In this document: in pieces, positions 11,691-23,794 of the stretch
Layout: every line of letters begins with the position of its first letter
Numbering within the stretch: position 1 is the stretch's first letter
Assembly: GCA_003415625.1 (NCBI GenBank)
Contig: PYIU01000007.1
Span: 372,001 to 436,000 of the forward strand
Direction: 5' to 3'
Length of the DNA: 64,000 bases
From: Aquanectria penicillioides
Lineage: Eukaryota > Ascomycota > Sordariomycetes > Hypocreales > Nectriaceae
Position numbers and translations under genes: made by a program
The notes under the pieces: model-generated
Databases searched by the model: none
What the model was told of the DNA's origin: nothing
The model's input: the letters and a program-made list of their open reading frames with translations, nothing else

Positions 11691-12978
11691 ATGGGCGATT
11701 ATATCATCACCGGATCGGATTCTCAGCTATTCCAACCATTGAAAATTGCCAATGGCAAGATTAACCTCAAACATCGGGTCGTCCACGCGCCACTGACGAG
11801 AAATCGTGGGACTCCCCTGAAAGCAAATTCCACGCCAGAATCCCCCAACCGAATCTGGGTTCCCAATGACCTTGTGGTCGAATACTATTCCCAACGAGCC
11901 ACCAATGGTGGTCTCATTATTTCTGAGGGTTTACCGCCATCTCTAGAAGTATGACCGCACTTCCTTCCTGCTAATAAACTCAGCTAACTCTTGGGAGTAG
12001 GGAAATGCAATGCCTGGAGTGCCCGGTATCTTTCTTAAAGAGCAAGCTGAAGGCTGGAAGAGGGTCGTCGATGCAGTCCACGCAAAAGGCGGCTTTATCT
12101 ATGCCCAGCTTTGGCATTCAGGCCGTGCCAATATCCCACAGTTAACTGGTACCCCCATTGTTGCGCCGTCGGCGGTTCCATGGGACGATCCTACTGAATG
12201 CTTTCCCTACCCGGCTCCTCATGACACAAAACCAGTTAAAATTTCCGAGTATCCACCCGTTGAAATGTCAGTTGAGCACATTAAAAATACTATTCAGGAC
12301 TACTGCAACGCTGCAAAGGTGGCAATGGGAGTTGGTTTCGATGGTGTAGAGGTCCACGGAGGCAATGGATATCTCCCTGAGCAGTTCTTGAGCTCCAATT
12401 CCAATAGGCGGGATGATGAGTACGGTGGCACGCCGCAAAAGCGCTGCAACTTTCTCCTCGAGTTGATGCAGGACTTGGCCAGGACTATTGGACAGGAAGA
12501 CCTGGCCCTCCGTCTCACCCCTTTCGGATTGTTCAACCAGGCCAGGGGCGAGCAGCGTCTTGAAACCTGGAGTCACCTGTGCCTCGAGTTGAAGAAACAA
12601 CTTCCAAAGTTGTCGTATGTCAGTTTTGTCGAACCCCGCTACGAGCAGATATTCTCCGAGTCTGCAAAGCAAAAATTTCTCGATTCTTGGGGTCTGCCAA
12701 CGGTGGATCTGTCACTGTTCCGATCCATTTTCGGTGACACCCCCTTCTTTTCTGCGGGCGGATTTGACGACAAGAATTCTTGGGGTATCCTGGAATCCGG
12801 AAAGTATGACGCTCTTCTATATGGGCGCTATTTCATCAGCAACCCAGATCTTGTAGAGAGACTACGCAACGGTTGGCCACTGGCTCAGTATGATAGGGCT
12901 CGATTTTACGGCCCTTTTGAGAACCCAACTATTGGGTACATTGACTATCCCGCATACAACCAAGCACATGCCGAATAG
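11691..12978 (+). CDS. old yellow enzyme (NADPH:flavin oxidoreductase, FMN-dependent ene-reductase)
   Basis: A 411-residue OYE-family TIM-barrel flavoenzyme that reduces activated C=C bonds of enones using NAD(P)H. Exons are 11691-11948 and 12001-12978, joined in phase 0 across a 52-nt intron (GTATGA...GTAG). Diagnostic motifs are HAPLTRNRG near residues 33-41, QLWHSGR around 122-128, [10 protein letters not shown] at 202-211 with H205 and N208 as the substrate-anion pair and Y210 as the proton donor, and [16 protein letters not shown] near the C-terminus. The HGGN form differs slightly from the HSAN of yeast OYE1 but keeps the key residues. Members serve in secondary metabolism (for example EasA) or stress. 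No ergot-type partners lie nearby, so the substrate is unknown. Length is normal for the family. Confidence 0.92.
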
Positions 12979-15900
12979 TATAGACAGCACAATAGATCCC
13001 TCCAGGATGAGTCTCCGCTTACTTGAATTTATTTCATGTGTTCATTGTACATGCAATTTCTCCATTATTGCGATGCCACGGTGATAGAGGCGCAGACAGC
13101 TGTGACATCCTGTCGTGGGTCTCCATCGGATGAATTCGTAACATTTACGCAGGGGCACCTTGGTTCCCCACTATCACCATCAATCGCCAACCAATCTAGG
13201 AACTGAGATCATGGTATGACAGCTGAAACACTGGGACCGTAACTGTTGAGTTAAATTAAATATCCCAGCAATTCTGTGGCAACAAACCAAAAAAGCAAAA
13301 CTGCCGACGATACCATGCATTAGTGTAATCATGCGCCATAATGGCCGTACACAATCGATCAGCCGTCGGGTGGTGCCGATATTTGTATTTGGCTCTATGT
13401 TGTACTCGGCAAGACGGAAGAGTTGAAAAAAGAAACGATTTTTTTAAAATACGAAATTGGAAAAAAGAAAGTCCCTTTCAAAAGTTTAATAACAAGTTAA
13501 TTATTGGCGGTAAGTAGCGGAGAAGGATGCTCATCCTGTCACTCCTTTGACCAGGTTTCATGCATTGTCGCCTGAATGAATCCTAGGGGGCCAAATGCAT
13601 TTGAATTTCTCAGCCAATCTTTGGGGAGTTTGCAACATACCATATCTTATTTGCTTATGCTCATATGTCAGAGTTCTTTTTCCTCATAGTTTTACCATGT
13701 TCTGTCTCCTCTTCTTCAGCTCAAGGCAAAGTCCACATTGGGGCCGCCAAAATCTTGTTCAATGTAGAGAGGCAAATTAATAAAATATGCCAATATTTCC
13801 GATGAATCGTCTGAGAAGTTAAGCAGGGCGAATAGAGAACTTTTTTGCACACTTTTGCATTCAAATCAGTCTCAAATCCTTTTAACATCTATTGATTTAA
13901 ATGCTATTGATCGTATGAAAGAAGGCCTATTGCATGAGGTATTGAATGGAACGGGACACCTCGAACCAACTTCAACTAACGCCTCGCGAGTAAAAGGAGA
14001 ATACTTCCAAACATACGGGATACTCCAGACTAGCAATTACTTGAAACTGAAATACAATTACGTGCAACTATTGTTAGATCGCGCAGCTCAATCCAAAGGG
14101 ACATGAAAGGGAATTTTTGGCGTAGGATGTGGTTGGTTGTGATCAATGACAAGTTATAGGGTAGGCAGAGAACCGTATTGAACCATAGCACCTCAGCAAA
14201 AACTAGAGGTACCCCCTTGCCGAAAACAAGTAGTACTTTGGGTTCTATACTTTTAACAAACCGAGGATATTTTTGTTAGCACGAGACTCACTTCAGAATC
14301 GAAGTGATAATTCCCAAGCCCCTGATGGTAAAAGCTTGGTCGTCCATAAAAAACCGCGTCGATTGTAGGAGCTAATGACTCAAACTTTGAGTCTCACCAC
14401 TTCAAAGTATACCTAGCATGATTCGGACATTGAAAAGTTAAGATAGTTCGGATGAAAATACCACTCGAACGTTTGTGTTTAACTCTATCCGATCGACCGG
14501 AGTCTGTGCATATAACATAATGGCCAAAGCCGCGCTCCTCACATGGCAACGTCCGAGCTTCCCACCAAATGAGTGATTGGATTCTTGGGCCTTATGCAGC
14601 CTAATGGCCCTGGAGTACAGTGATGAAGAACGAAAAGCGTGCCCAAAAGCTCAAGAGTGGGAGTGTCTTGACGTAGTGTGGCCTGAATGTTCAGTCAGGG
14701 CAGTCACGGTCACACTTGAGCCAATCTTTGCTGTACTCGCTGCTAGACCTTGGTCTTGTGAGCTCGCTCAGACGGTCTAGAAGACTGCACCGTTGCCCCT
14801 GCCATTGCCCAGCCAAGCGAGGCAAAGCTTTAACTCTGCGATCGAGGCAGGGATTCTAATGGTCCTTGATTAACCATGTTTTCGCACAGACAACATGGAG
14901 CACCCGCGCTTGTCTGCTCCACGTTCTGCTGATTCACCAACTTACTGTAGTCGGCCTCCGGATGAACTGAATTGATGGGACTTAGTTATTAGCGCCAAAC
15001 GTTGGCGCCGGTGCCATCAGCGCCCGTTGATGACTTGTAGTTGCTCCGGCCGGTTTAATAATAGACCATAATTCCGCTGTTACGGTGCAAGGCGCCAAAT
15101 ACACACTATTTCATTGATCAAGGCACAAACGGAACATATTGGGCCATTTGGGGGGCCCAAAATGTTGGAGCCTGCTCTGTCGATACCCAAATTTACCTTG
15201 GGCTCTTTTGAGAGGTGTGATGACATCTCGGCGTTCTCATCCCCCATCAGGTGCAGATGGAGACAGAGTCTATCCGTTTTGATGATAGCGCAGTGATGAA
15301 ACTTCAGGGCTCCTTGCCGTTTCCATCAGCAGGATTTTAGGCACTGCATTCGCCCAGTCTCTCGATTGGCGAGCCGAAATCATGGCCCTTCGGAGTTGAG
15401 TGCGTGCTTTATGCAGGAACAGCACCGTCATCTTGTCACGGGTACTCAACCCGCGCGCCAAGCATCCAGGGGAAATAGACTCAGAGCACGGTCAGTAAGC
15501 GACGGGGCCGAATGCTTACCCGTACTGTTTGCTCCAGCAAGATGCTTGTTTTACGCTTTGGAAATCACGAGTTCTGTAATATCTCACTCGTTCCTTTGCG
15601 CAAACGCTTGACCAATTGCCCTGGGTGACGACCAAAATGCTACATCATGTTCCTAATCCGAGCATTCGTCTGGTCAATGTCAAGTGTCGCTCGGATGAGG
15701 CCAAGACCTGGGATGCAAGCCACCAAAAACGGCGTGTTTCATCTCGATCTTGATTGAATGCAAGGCTGAGCACTCCACGAAATATCCACCCCCAAAGTGT
15801 TTTCAGCCGTTGTCTCCTCCCTCTTCGGGTATCGTGCAAGATCTATCGCGGCCAATGGCCTTGCGTCCAAGGCAAAAACCACTTCATTTGCTATGTCCAG

Positions 15901-16404
15901 TCAAGGCCTCGGAACGTTGATGGACGAAAATACCACATTAAGTTTCATTGGAGCACAGGCACTGATCTGCCGTGTGCGGGGTTTAGATAGTTGGTTCCTC
16001 AACGCGACGACCGCTGGCCTCGGCCAGCCTTGTAAGAGCGGATGAACTAGAGACCGTTGCTCATTTCCCCCATGCATGATTATGGATGGTGATGACCTGC
16101 AGAAGCCCGCGGCCTCGGCGAACATCCCTCGGACGCTAAACGATTATAGGTTCTCTTGCAGTTCAGGATGGGCTCGAACTAGGTGTGTTGGGCAAGGATC
16201 TGGGGGCAAGACCAAACGCATGGACGCATCGGCTTCTTACTCCATAGTGCTGTACAAATACCAAATCCTCTCTCAGTTTTCCCTCGACTGCTCGTCCTGA
16301 AGGTGGCTCGTTTACGATCTGACCAAATACAATCTTTCCAACGACGAGTTCTCCCTTCAGTTTCACCGGTCGCTCTTTAAGCCGGGCTGCGAAAACCATT
16401 CACT
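12979..16404. other. gene-free spacer upstream of aspartyl protease
   Basis: About 3.4 kb without a gene I can support. The 13240-13520 part is AT-rich. An 83-codon frame at 13855-14106 has AT-rich codons and no recognisable family. A GCGCCAA-ACG-TTGGCGC inverted repeat lies at 14992-15008. The last several hundred bases are the protease promoter. Confidence 0.5.
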
Positions 16405-18843
16405 ATGCTATCCACTCTTTTATCTCTTCTGGCCGTGCCGGCGTTGGCACAGGCATTCGAAGTCCCCGATGATAACAGCATTATTCAGGAGCAAGGTCTA
16501 CTTCGATTTCCTCTTCGCGTCACCGAAGGCGCTCCCGTTGTCAAGAATATCACCAAGCGACAAAGCGACATTGCCCTAGAAAACCAGATGACCGGCTCTT
16601 TCTACTCCATCGACATCAAACTAGGTACTCCGGGACAAACTGTGAGCGTCAACTTTGACACGGGATCTAACGAGCTCTGGGTCAACCCCATCTGCTCTAA
16701 AGCCAATGATCCGGAATTCTGCGCAGCCTTTGATCGCTTCACCAGCAGCAGCACTCTTCAATCACTCGGTGCCCAGGGGCAAGTTGTCTATGGCACTGGA
16801 TATGCCTCATTCGACTACGTTCAGGACTATATTTCTATCGGATGTGAGTCTCATTGGACCAAAGCCTAGATGTTAACGAATATGAAATGCTAACCTAAAT
16901 CGATAATGAAGCCGCCAAACTCAGCCAACAAATCTTTGGCGTCGCATACGATAGCGCTTTTAGCAATGTCGGCATCATGGGTGCTGGCCCCGACACAAAT
17001 GGATGGGAGAACAGCTATCCTTTGATCATCGACTCGTTGACCACACAAGGATTCATCAACAGTCGAGCTTTCAGTCTGGATATCCGCTCCATTGGGAGCA
17101 CTCGAGGTATGAGGTCACACGCTGAATGTTGTGCCATAACTTTCTAATCAACCTCCAGGCTCTGTCATTTTCGGCGGTATCGATACAAAGAAATACTCAG
17201 GACGCCTTGAAAAGCTTCCGATTGTCCCAGCCTCCCAGTCTCCTGACAAATTGACTCGGTATGATTGAATATCTGGCCATGATTCAACCAATACTGACAT
17301 TTAACTAGTTATTGGGTTACCCTTGATGGTCTTGCCCTGACCCAGGATGATGGCACCAAGGTATCAATCTTCTCGGGTGCCCAAACTGTCTTGCTCGACA
17401 GCGGCTACACCATCAGCGCCTTGCCTAGCAGCATCTTCCAACCTCTGCTCAAAGCATTCCCTACCGCCACCGCGATTTCCGGATCCAACATGTACAAGGT
17501 GGATTGCAGTGTTGGCAACCTGGATGGCACTGTTGACTTTACCTTTGGAAACACCGTGATCAAGGTTCCTTACAACGATTTTATCTGGAAGCAACCCCAG
17601 AACAATATCTGTGTCCTTGGTGCATTCGAGGATGACGGTGAGACCTTCTCGCATTACGGAGCACTCTTCTTTGGAAAGTCTGATGGCTGATCTTTTTGTT
17701 ATAGAATTCCCCGTTCTTGGAGACACCTTCCTTCGAGCTGCCTATGTCGTGTATGACTGGGACAACAGAATGATTCACCTCGGCAAGAGTGAGGACTGCG
17801 GTTCCGAGCTCGTTGCCATTGGCTCCGGCACCAATGCTGTTCCATCCGTCACCGGTCAGTGTGGCGGCTCCCAGACGAGCACTACCTCTGCCGCACCATC
17901 GTCCACGAGCACCACATCAGCATCCAAGACTGAGTCCGAGACTGAGACCAAGACCACTCAGACCTCTGAGACATCCAAGAGCGCATCTGGGACCACATCA
18001 AAGAGCACATCCGAGAGTGCTGCTGAGAGCACTACCGAGAGCACTACTGAGAGCACTACCGATGCTTCCTCCAAGACTACAACCTCAGAAAGCTCGGAGA
18101 GCACAACAACTGGACCAACCAGCCAGCCCACAACTCTGTCATCCACTCTTCTGTCATCTCCCACTCGATACTACAACACCTCTTCAACTGCCACGAATGC
18201 CGATAATACTTCCGGTAGCAAGACGACCAATGCCCCCGAGACCTTGACCTCTACCATGACCAGCACCAAGGTTTACACCATAACTTCATGCCCACCAACT
18301 GTCACGAAGTGCCCCATTGGTTCCGTGACGACTGAAGTTGTCACCTCTTATACGACATATTGCCCGGCCACAACCACCCAGGCCCCTATCACCAGCATTA
18401 CTTCTACCTTCACATCCACTCGAACCTACACAGTCACCTCTTGCCCTGGTAAGGGAAGCTGCACCAAGGGGCTGACGACTGAAGTCATCACCTCGACGAC
18501 ACTGGTTTGCCCTGAATCTACTGCTACTTATACCCTTCACAAGACTGTCACTTGCGGCAAGGGTACTTCTGGATGCGGTGAGGGCTCGACTAAGACTTAT
18601 GACTATGTCATTACTGTTAAGCCTGCCACCGAGAACCCCATTCCCACTCCAGTACCAGGATGCTCAAGCTGTGCTCCTCCCAAGAACGCCACTGCTACCT
18701 ACTACGCCACAAGCAAGGCGCCTACATACACTCAGGGAGGCTCGGAGCCAACCAAGCCCGCCGCCGTCACCGGTGGTGCCTCCTGGCATGCTCCCGGATT
18801 TGTTGCAGCGGCCATGGGTGTTGCCCTTGCGGCTGTCATCTAG
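16405..18843 (+). CDS. GPI-anchored aspartyl protease (A1 family, yapsin/candidapepsin-like)
   Basis: A 733-residue pepsin-type endopeptidase expected at the cell surface. Exons are 16405-16843, 16912-17106, 17159-17258, 17309-17637 and 17705-18843, summing to exactly 734 codons. Residues 1-17 form a signal peptide and are followed by a pro-region ending at a KR pair (51-52), a likely Kex2-type site. The catalytic motifs are FDTGSNELWV with D85 and LLDSGYT with D275; DSG at the second site is common in fungal members. The catalytic domain ends near residue 400 with LGDTFLRAAYVVYDWDN. A Ser/Thr-rich stalk follows (about 409-705), including two related Cys-bearing repeats and a more divergent third (YTITSCPPTV, YTVTSCPGKG, HKTVTCGKGT). 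The last 17 or so residues are hydrophobic, as in a GPI signal. Substrate is not predictable. Confidence 0.92.
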
Positions 18844-20255
18844 GACTTTGATAGTTAATTACGTAAATCGATGTTAGCATGACCCTTGGAGGAGATAATT
18901 AATCCAAATAGTGGATTTTGGATATGTCGCATGCAATTACCATTCTCGAAGTCTGGGATGAACCCTTATTTATACCAGGATTTATTTAAACGCTATGTAT
19001 GATAAAAAGGATTTTGTTGCACATTCAAATCACGTGTTCTAAGCTTTTACTTGAATTGTGTCCATGTATGGCCTAGACCATTATTTTCAGGGCTGGTTCG
19101 CTTTCAGTGTCACTTTCTGATGAGGATTAGCATTCGTAGGTGTGAAGGTCCCCGTCGCAAATCTCAAACATTTCTCCCCCATTCGATGCTGGATCAGAGG
19201 CTACATATTTTCTCAATATCTTGGGTGCCGCCGTTCGACTCAGCGGCTGGGGTACATAGCATACTCAACCCACGACTTAGCATTCCACGCCCTGAACATA
19301 GGCGCCTTGAAAGCTCTTTGAGCCGGATTAATTGGGCAGAATTGCCGCATTCAAGCTCAATTTCGGGTCATTGTTCGATGAAAAGAATGGTGCAACCTGT
19401 CTGCTATCTAAGACTAAACGAATTATGGGGTCCAGCGTTTGTCAAAAATTACGAGTACTTAGTGTCTCATTTGATGTGTTCCCTATAGGGTCGATGGCAT
19501 TAAAATAAACGTTTTCACTACCATTGACAGGTTTCCCTAATATTTGTAGCCTCTAAGACGACAAGAATGCTTGATCGGCCTTGAAACGACCCACAGCCCG
19601 AGCCGGCGCCGGTCCATGACACGCATTTGAACTACTTCTAATTGTCCTAAGCCACAACAGATGTCCAGAGTGTCACATTTTAAATGCTCCTCGCCAATAT
19701 AATGAGTCCCGGCGCGACTGTTGGTTACTACAATTCAATAAGCTATTCGAAGCTGCCGGGAAATGGGTCAAGGTGGAAACTATTCCCATCCACTTGGTAT
19801 CCGGCCCACATCGGCGCCAAAATAGACCCAGATCAACTAACGCTAAGTCGGAGATTAGCGGTGAACTCCCTAATGTGCAATCTGTTCGTATTCGTACCAA
19901 ATACGGCAGGGCTCTATGTATTTCAAACTGCTCGTATGGTTGCCAGTGAGACTTATCATTGTGATTCAAAATCTCCAGTAATAACTGATGGTGACCTCAG
20001 CTAATTCAAATACAGAAAATCAATTCACGTGGCTGGTTAGTTGCTCCGAATTCCGCTGTCCATTTCCCGAGGGTATTCGGGATTCATTCAAAAAGAACCC
20101 CGGCCCCGGAAACCCACAATTGTCGAAGGAAGGATCAAGGTGGGGTCTATCGCTACCCCGAATTCTCTCTCCTGTGCTTATATCTATCGGGTTCTGACCT
20201 CTCCTTTTTGTCCCTCACCGACTTCAATTCAGGGACTTCTCAGAGATTCTGCAAC
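18844..20255. other. gene-free spacer
   Basis: About 1.4 kb between the protease and the paraoxonase-like gene. Overlapping short frames on both strands (for example 19051-19488) show no family resemblance or codon bias. It presumably holds the 3' end of the protease transcript and the promoter of the next gene. Confidence 0.5.
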
Positions 20256-21648
20256 ATGGCCGGCACAATTTTCAAAGGGGGCCTCTTGGTCGTTGTGCTG
20301 CTAGCAGTGCTCTTCCAAGTTTTTCTCAAGGAAGCCATCTGGCTCGGCTTCGGCATTGGCAAAACGATACAGCCAATTTCCGACTTCCCTTATACTTGCC
20401 GTTCAATTTTCGACTCCCAAATGGAAGCTTGCGAGGATATGTGGCTCTCAGAATCAACCCGTCAGCTATTCCTTACCTGTTCGGATCCACGCGTGCGTGC
20501 CCATTGGATGCCCAAGTAAGCCTCCCTCACCTGCCCCTGCAGCTGTCAGAAACTGCAAGATGCGAGATTTCATGTCTCCAAATGCTCATGTATTTTTTGA
20601 CAGCGTCGCCTCTTTCAATTACACTGCCCGTTCCGGCAAGGACGCTGTGGTTGTCATGGATATTGATAAGCCTATCGGAGATGGATTTGAATTGCGTACA
20701 CTAAAGACGCCGGGATTTACCGGGACCGGTGGGGATGGCTTTCTTGATTTGGTCGGATTTACTGGGGTTGATAACCCCGATCAAGGTACTATCAGGCTGA
20801 TGGTAGTCAACAACCGCCCGTCTATCGATTCTCAGACTGGAGAGTTTCTGGCTCATTCAGTTGTCGGTGCCAACTCCACTATTGAAATTTTCGAAACTGG
20901 ACCCGATGCGAGGGAGTTGAAGCATATCCATACCTATGCTGAGAAGCAGATTGCAACCCCTAACCGTGTTGCTGCCATGGACAGCGACTCATTTTACTTT
21001 ACCAACAACCACGGACAAAACAAAGTTGGCTTGGTGAGTTGAGAGAAATTTCACTTTGAGTGTAGGGTTGTCACTAACGCAAGCCAGAATCACTACCTCT
21101 CACCTTTCATTGGCACAGGCGATGTAACGTTCTGCGCCAAGGCCACTGGCTGCAAAGTTGTTGCAGGGGGGCTGAAGTTCGCAAACGGCCTAAGTCGCGG
21201 ACAGGACGGGCTCATTTACGTACCCAACGCCATGGTCGGGACCATTGTTGTCTTTCGTGTCTTGGCCGATAACGAACTCGAAAAAGTTGAAGAGATCCCC
21301 GTGGGCTACGGGCTTGACAACCTATCAGTGGACATGAACGGAGACATCTACGTTGCGGCCTTTCCAAGGGGAATCGAGATTTTCAAGGCTCATCACGATC
21401 CGTATGGAGCTCGGCCGCCAGCTACTGCTCTTCGTCTTCGCAAGACCGAGGAGGGCTATGTCATGGAGAAAATCATCGAAGATGCGCATGGAGAAAAGCT
21501 TCCCGCGACCACGACTGTAATCCACGACGCCAAGACAGGACGACTATTCATGAGCAGTAAGTACTAATTTTCGCTCAGCAGAAACATGAACTAATCATAT
21601 GCAGGTGTCATCTCTCCTTTCATTGCCGTGTGTGAGCCTAAGAACTAA
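20256..21648 (+). CDS. paraoxonase/arylesterase-like lactonase with N-terminal membrane anchor
   Basis: A 400-residue six-bladed beta-propeller of the SMP-30/paraoxonase group, calcium-dependent hydrolases of lactones and aryl esters. Exons are 20256-20515, 20604-21033, 21088-21556 and 21605-21648, giving exactly 401 codons. The start at MAGTIFKG was chosen over an upstream ATG at 20208 because it is followed directly by a hydrophobic anchor (about residues 8-25, GGLLVVVLLAVLFQVFL), as in fungal relatives. Family landmarks are EACEDMWL, a GANSTIEIFE segment, TPNRVAAMDSDSFYFTNNH, GLKFANGLSRG, GYGLDNLSVDMNGDIYVAAFP, VIHDAKTGRLFMS and the terminal SPFIAVCEP. It is convergent with the FAD oxidase gene, with 175 bases between stop codons. 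An oxidase making lactones beside a lactonase is suggestive, but the anchor makes the compartment uncertain. Confidence 0.88.
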
Positions 21649-21823
21649 ATACATACTAGGTATTATGCGGCCCAAATAGAAATGTCACCTGGTATCGGCT
21701 GATGTTGGAGTTTGAACGAGTTACGAGTAATTGAACATGCCACTCAATATATAATAACCATGTACTTGTTATTTCTATGCTAAGGCTGACTTCGCTCCGT
21801 ATGCACTTCAAAGGAGCTCACTG

Positions 21824-23794
21824 CTAGACTTTGCAGAGTCGACCATCCGCCCGCGGCTTCCAACGCTCATTCCCTACACAAGGCGTACACCAAAAAACGT
21901 CTTGAGGGTCGACCTTCCGCTTTATAGCAAGCAGTCTTTCGTAGTTGTCGCCCCAAAACGTGTGCTGCCAATCATCTTCAAATGGGAAGGCCTAATATGA
22001 TGGTTAAAAATCAGTTTTGAGGTGGAATGCTCCAGGACTCACCTCATTAATGTAAGCACCGGTATTAGGTGCTAGCTTCCGCATGGGTTCAAATCCTCGC
22101 TTGAGGTTGTCGATTACATCTCTCTTCGCGGTGTCATTGAAAGGCGCGAAGCCCTGTCCAGCAACTAAGGATATGCGTTAGTACACAACACTTCCTGATC
22201 AAGAGATGGCGAACTTACTGGTATGAACATAGGCACTTCGCCATCCTGGATTTACCGAGTCGCTGCCTCCCCGAGGCGAGGCATTGTGAACCCCCTTACC
22301 GGACACAATGAACGCGGTGAGGCCTCCGGAAATGCTTAATGCCGACTCAACCGCCTTTGACAGCGCGGCCTCGTCGTTTTCGAGCGCTGGTTTATCCAAA
22401 AGCCTTGAGACCAAGTAGCTGTCGTTTCCAGCTGTTCCTTTGTCGTAATTGTCATCAAACCATTTCAGAAAAGAGTCGTAGTATGTGGTACCGGCGTAAA
22501 ACTGCACAGCCCCAGCCCATCGGGTTTGAATTGTTTGGTTGATTGGGGCTAGCAGGTTTTCCATGTATTGCACACTACCGACATCTTGGAGAACGAATTG
22601 CCCTACAATCCCTGCTATCTCCTTGGGTGCACCAGGAGATGGTACAGGGTTTGGAAATCTCGATGTAATTAACGAATATCCCGAGAAACCAGCATCGCCG
22701 AGCGAGGGGAACCGAGATAAGGTGTATGCGATCAAGTCATAGAGATATGGGAATTCTGGGACCGTGACTATCAGCCAACCGGAGTTGAACAACTTGGGTG
22801 AAGGGTGAGTCTTGAGCGTGATGGATGTCAAGACACCAAAAGTTGAACCGCCACCCTTTACTCTGTCAGTATCTGAAGTATGATTGAAGAAAAGAAACTC
22901 ACTCCCCGCATAGCCCAGAAAAGATCGGGGTGCTTCTTTTCATTAACTGTGAGAATTTTCCCGGTAGGGGTGACTAGTTCCATCTGTAGCACTTGATCCG
23001 CAGCGAGGCCATAACGTGGTGCCAGGAGGGAGTGGCCACCTCCGGTAATAAAGCCACCGATTCCGACCGATTTTCCTCCGCCACCAACGATTGTCTCATT
23101 GTACTTGTCAGTGGCAGAGTAGATGTCATACATCTGGGCACCAGCACCGACAGTAACGGCGTTGCCAGGAATAGTGATGTCGCAGCCTTCAAGCTTAAAG
23201 CTACCTTCGTGATAGACGATGCTGTTCAAATGGTGCGTCCAGATGGACAGGGCCCCAGGGGCAATGGATCGTCCAATGTAATCGTGCCCAGTATTTTTAA
23301 CAACCAGGCGAATGTTGTGTTTTCGGGCTGAGATTATGGTTAGTGATGGGTTAGGCAAGGTATCGAGCCGATTACTCACCAAAATCGATTCCCAGCTTTA
23401 CATGTTCTGGGGTGGTAACATTGACAACGTAAGAAGGATATCCAGAAGCGCTGCATGGATAATCCTTATTGGGTAGGCATGTATCATTGCTGTATTGGTC
23501 CCACATGACAGAGATTGGGTTCTCGCAGTGGAACTCATACACGCTCCAGTCAGAGCTGACCTTGGAACAGGCCGAGGCATCATATTCGGGCCAATCAGTG
23601 TGGCATACAGCTCCCGGTGGGTTTGGATGGAGTAGCCTTCCGCCTAGAGATTCATTGAAACGGCCCCAAACATGGTTGGATGGCCAGTCGGAACTTCCGG
23701 GAAACGCTTTACAAGCCTTGTCCGGGACATAGCCTGCACTTGCCCAAGGCGGTATGGAAAGGGCAAAGAGCACAATTTGACTGAGTCGAGGCAT
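21824..23794 (-). CDS. secreted FAD-linked oxidase (berberine bridge enzyme-like, isoamyl alcohol oxidase-like)
   Basis: A 588-residue flavoprotein of the VAO/BBE family. Read on minus, exons are 23794-23380, 23327-22903, 22855-22219, 22164-22043 and 21991-21824, totalling exactly 589 codons. Residues 1-20 are a signal peptide, so it is secreted. The FAD-binding domain carries KNTGHDYIG, where H153 is the expected covalent flavin attachment, then [20 protein letters not shown], where many relatives that bind flavin twice have Cys in the first part; here it is Gly. [10 protein letters not shown] closes the FAD domain. The C-terminal BBE segment ends [14 protein letters not shown]. Related enzymes oxidise alcohols, oligosaccharides or secondary metabolites with oxygen. 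The start was chosen at the ATG opening the signal peptide, and a TATATATA element lies about 100 bases upstream. Confidence 0.9.

Noticed and set aside
13855..14106. 83-codon plus-strand frame in the spacer before the protease
   Set aside because: AT-rich codons, no recognisable family, no nearby splice partner.
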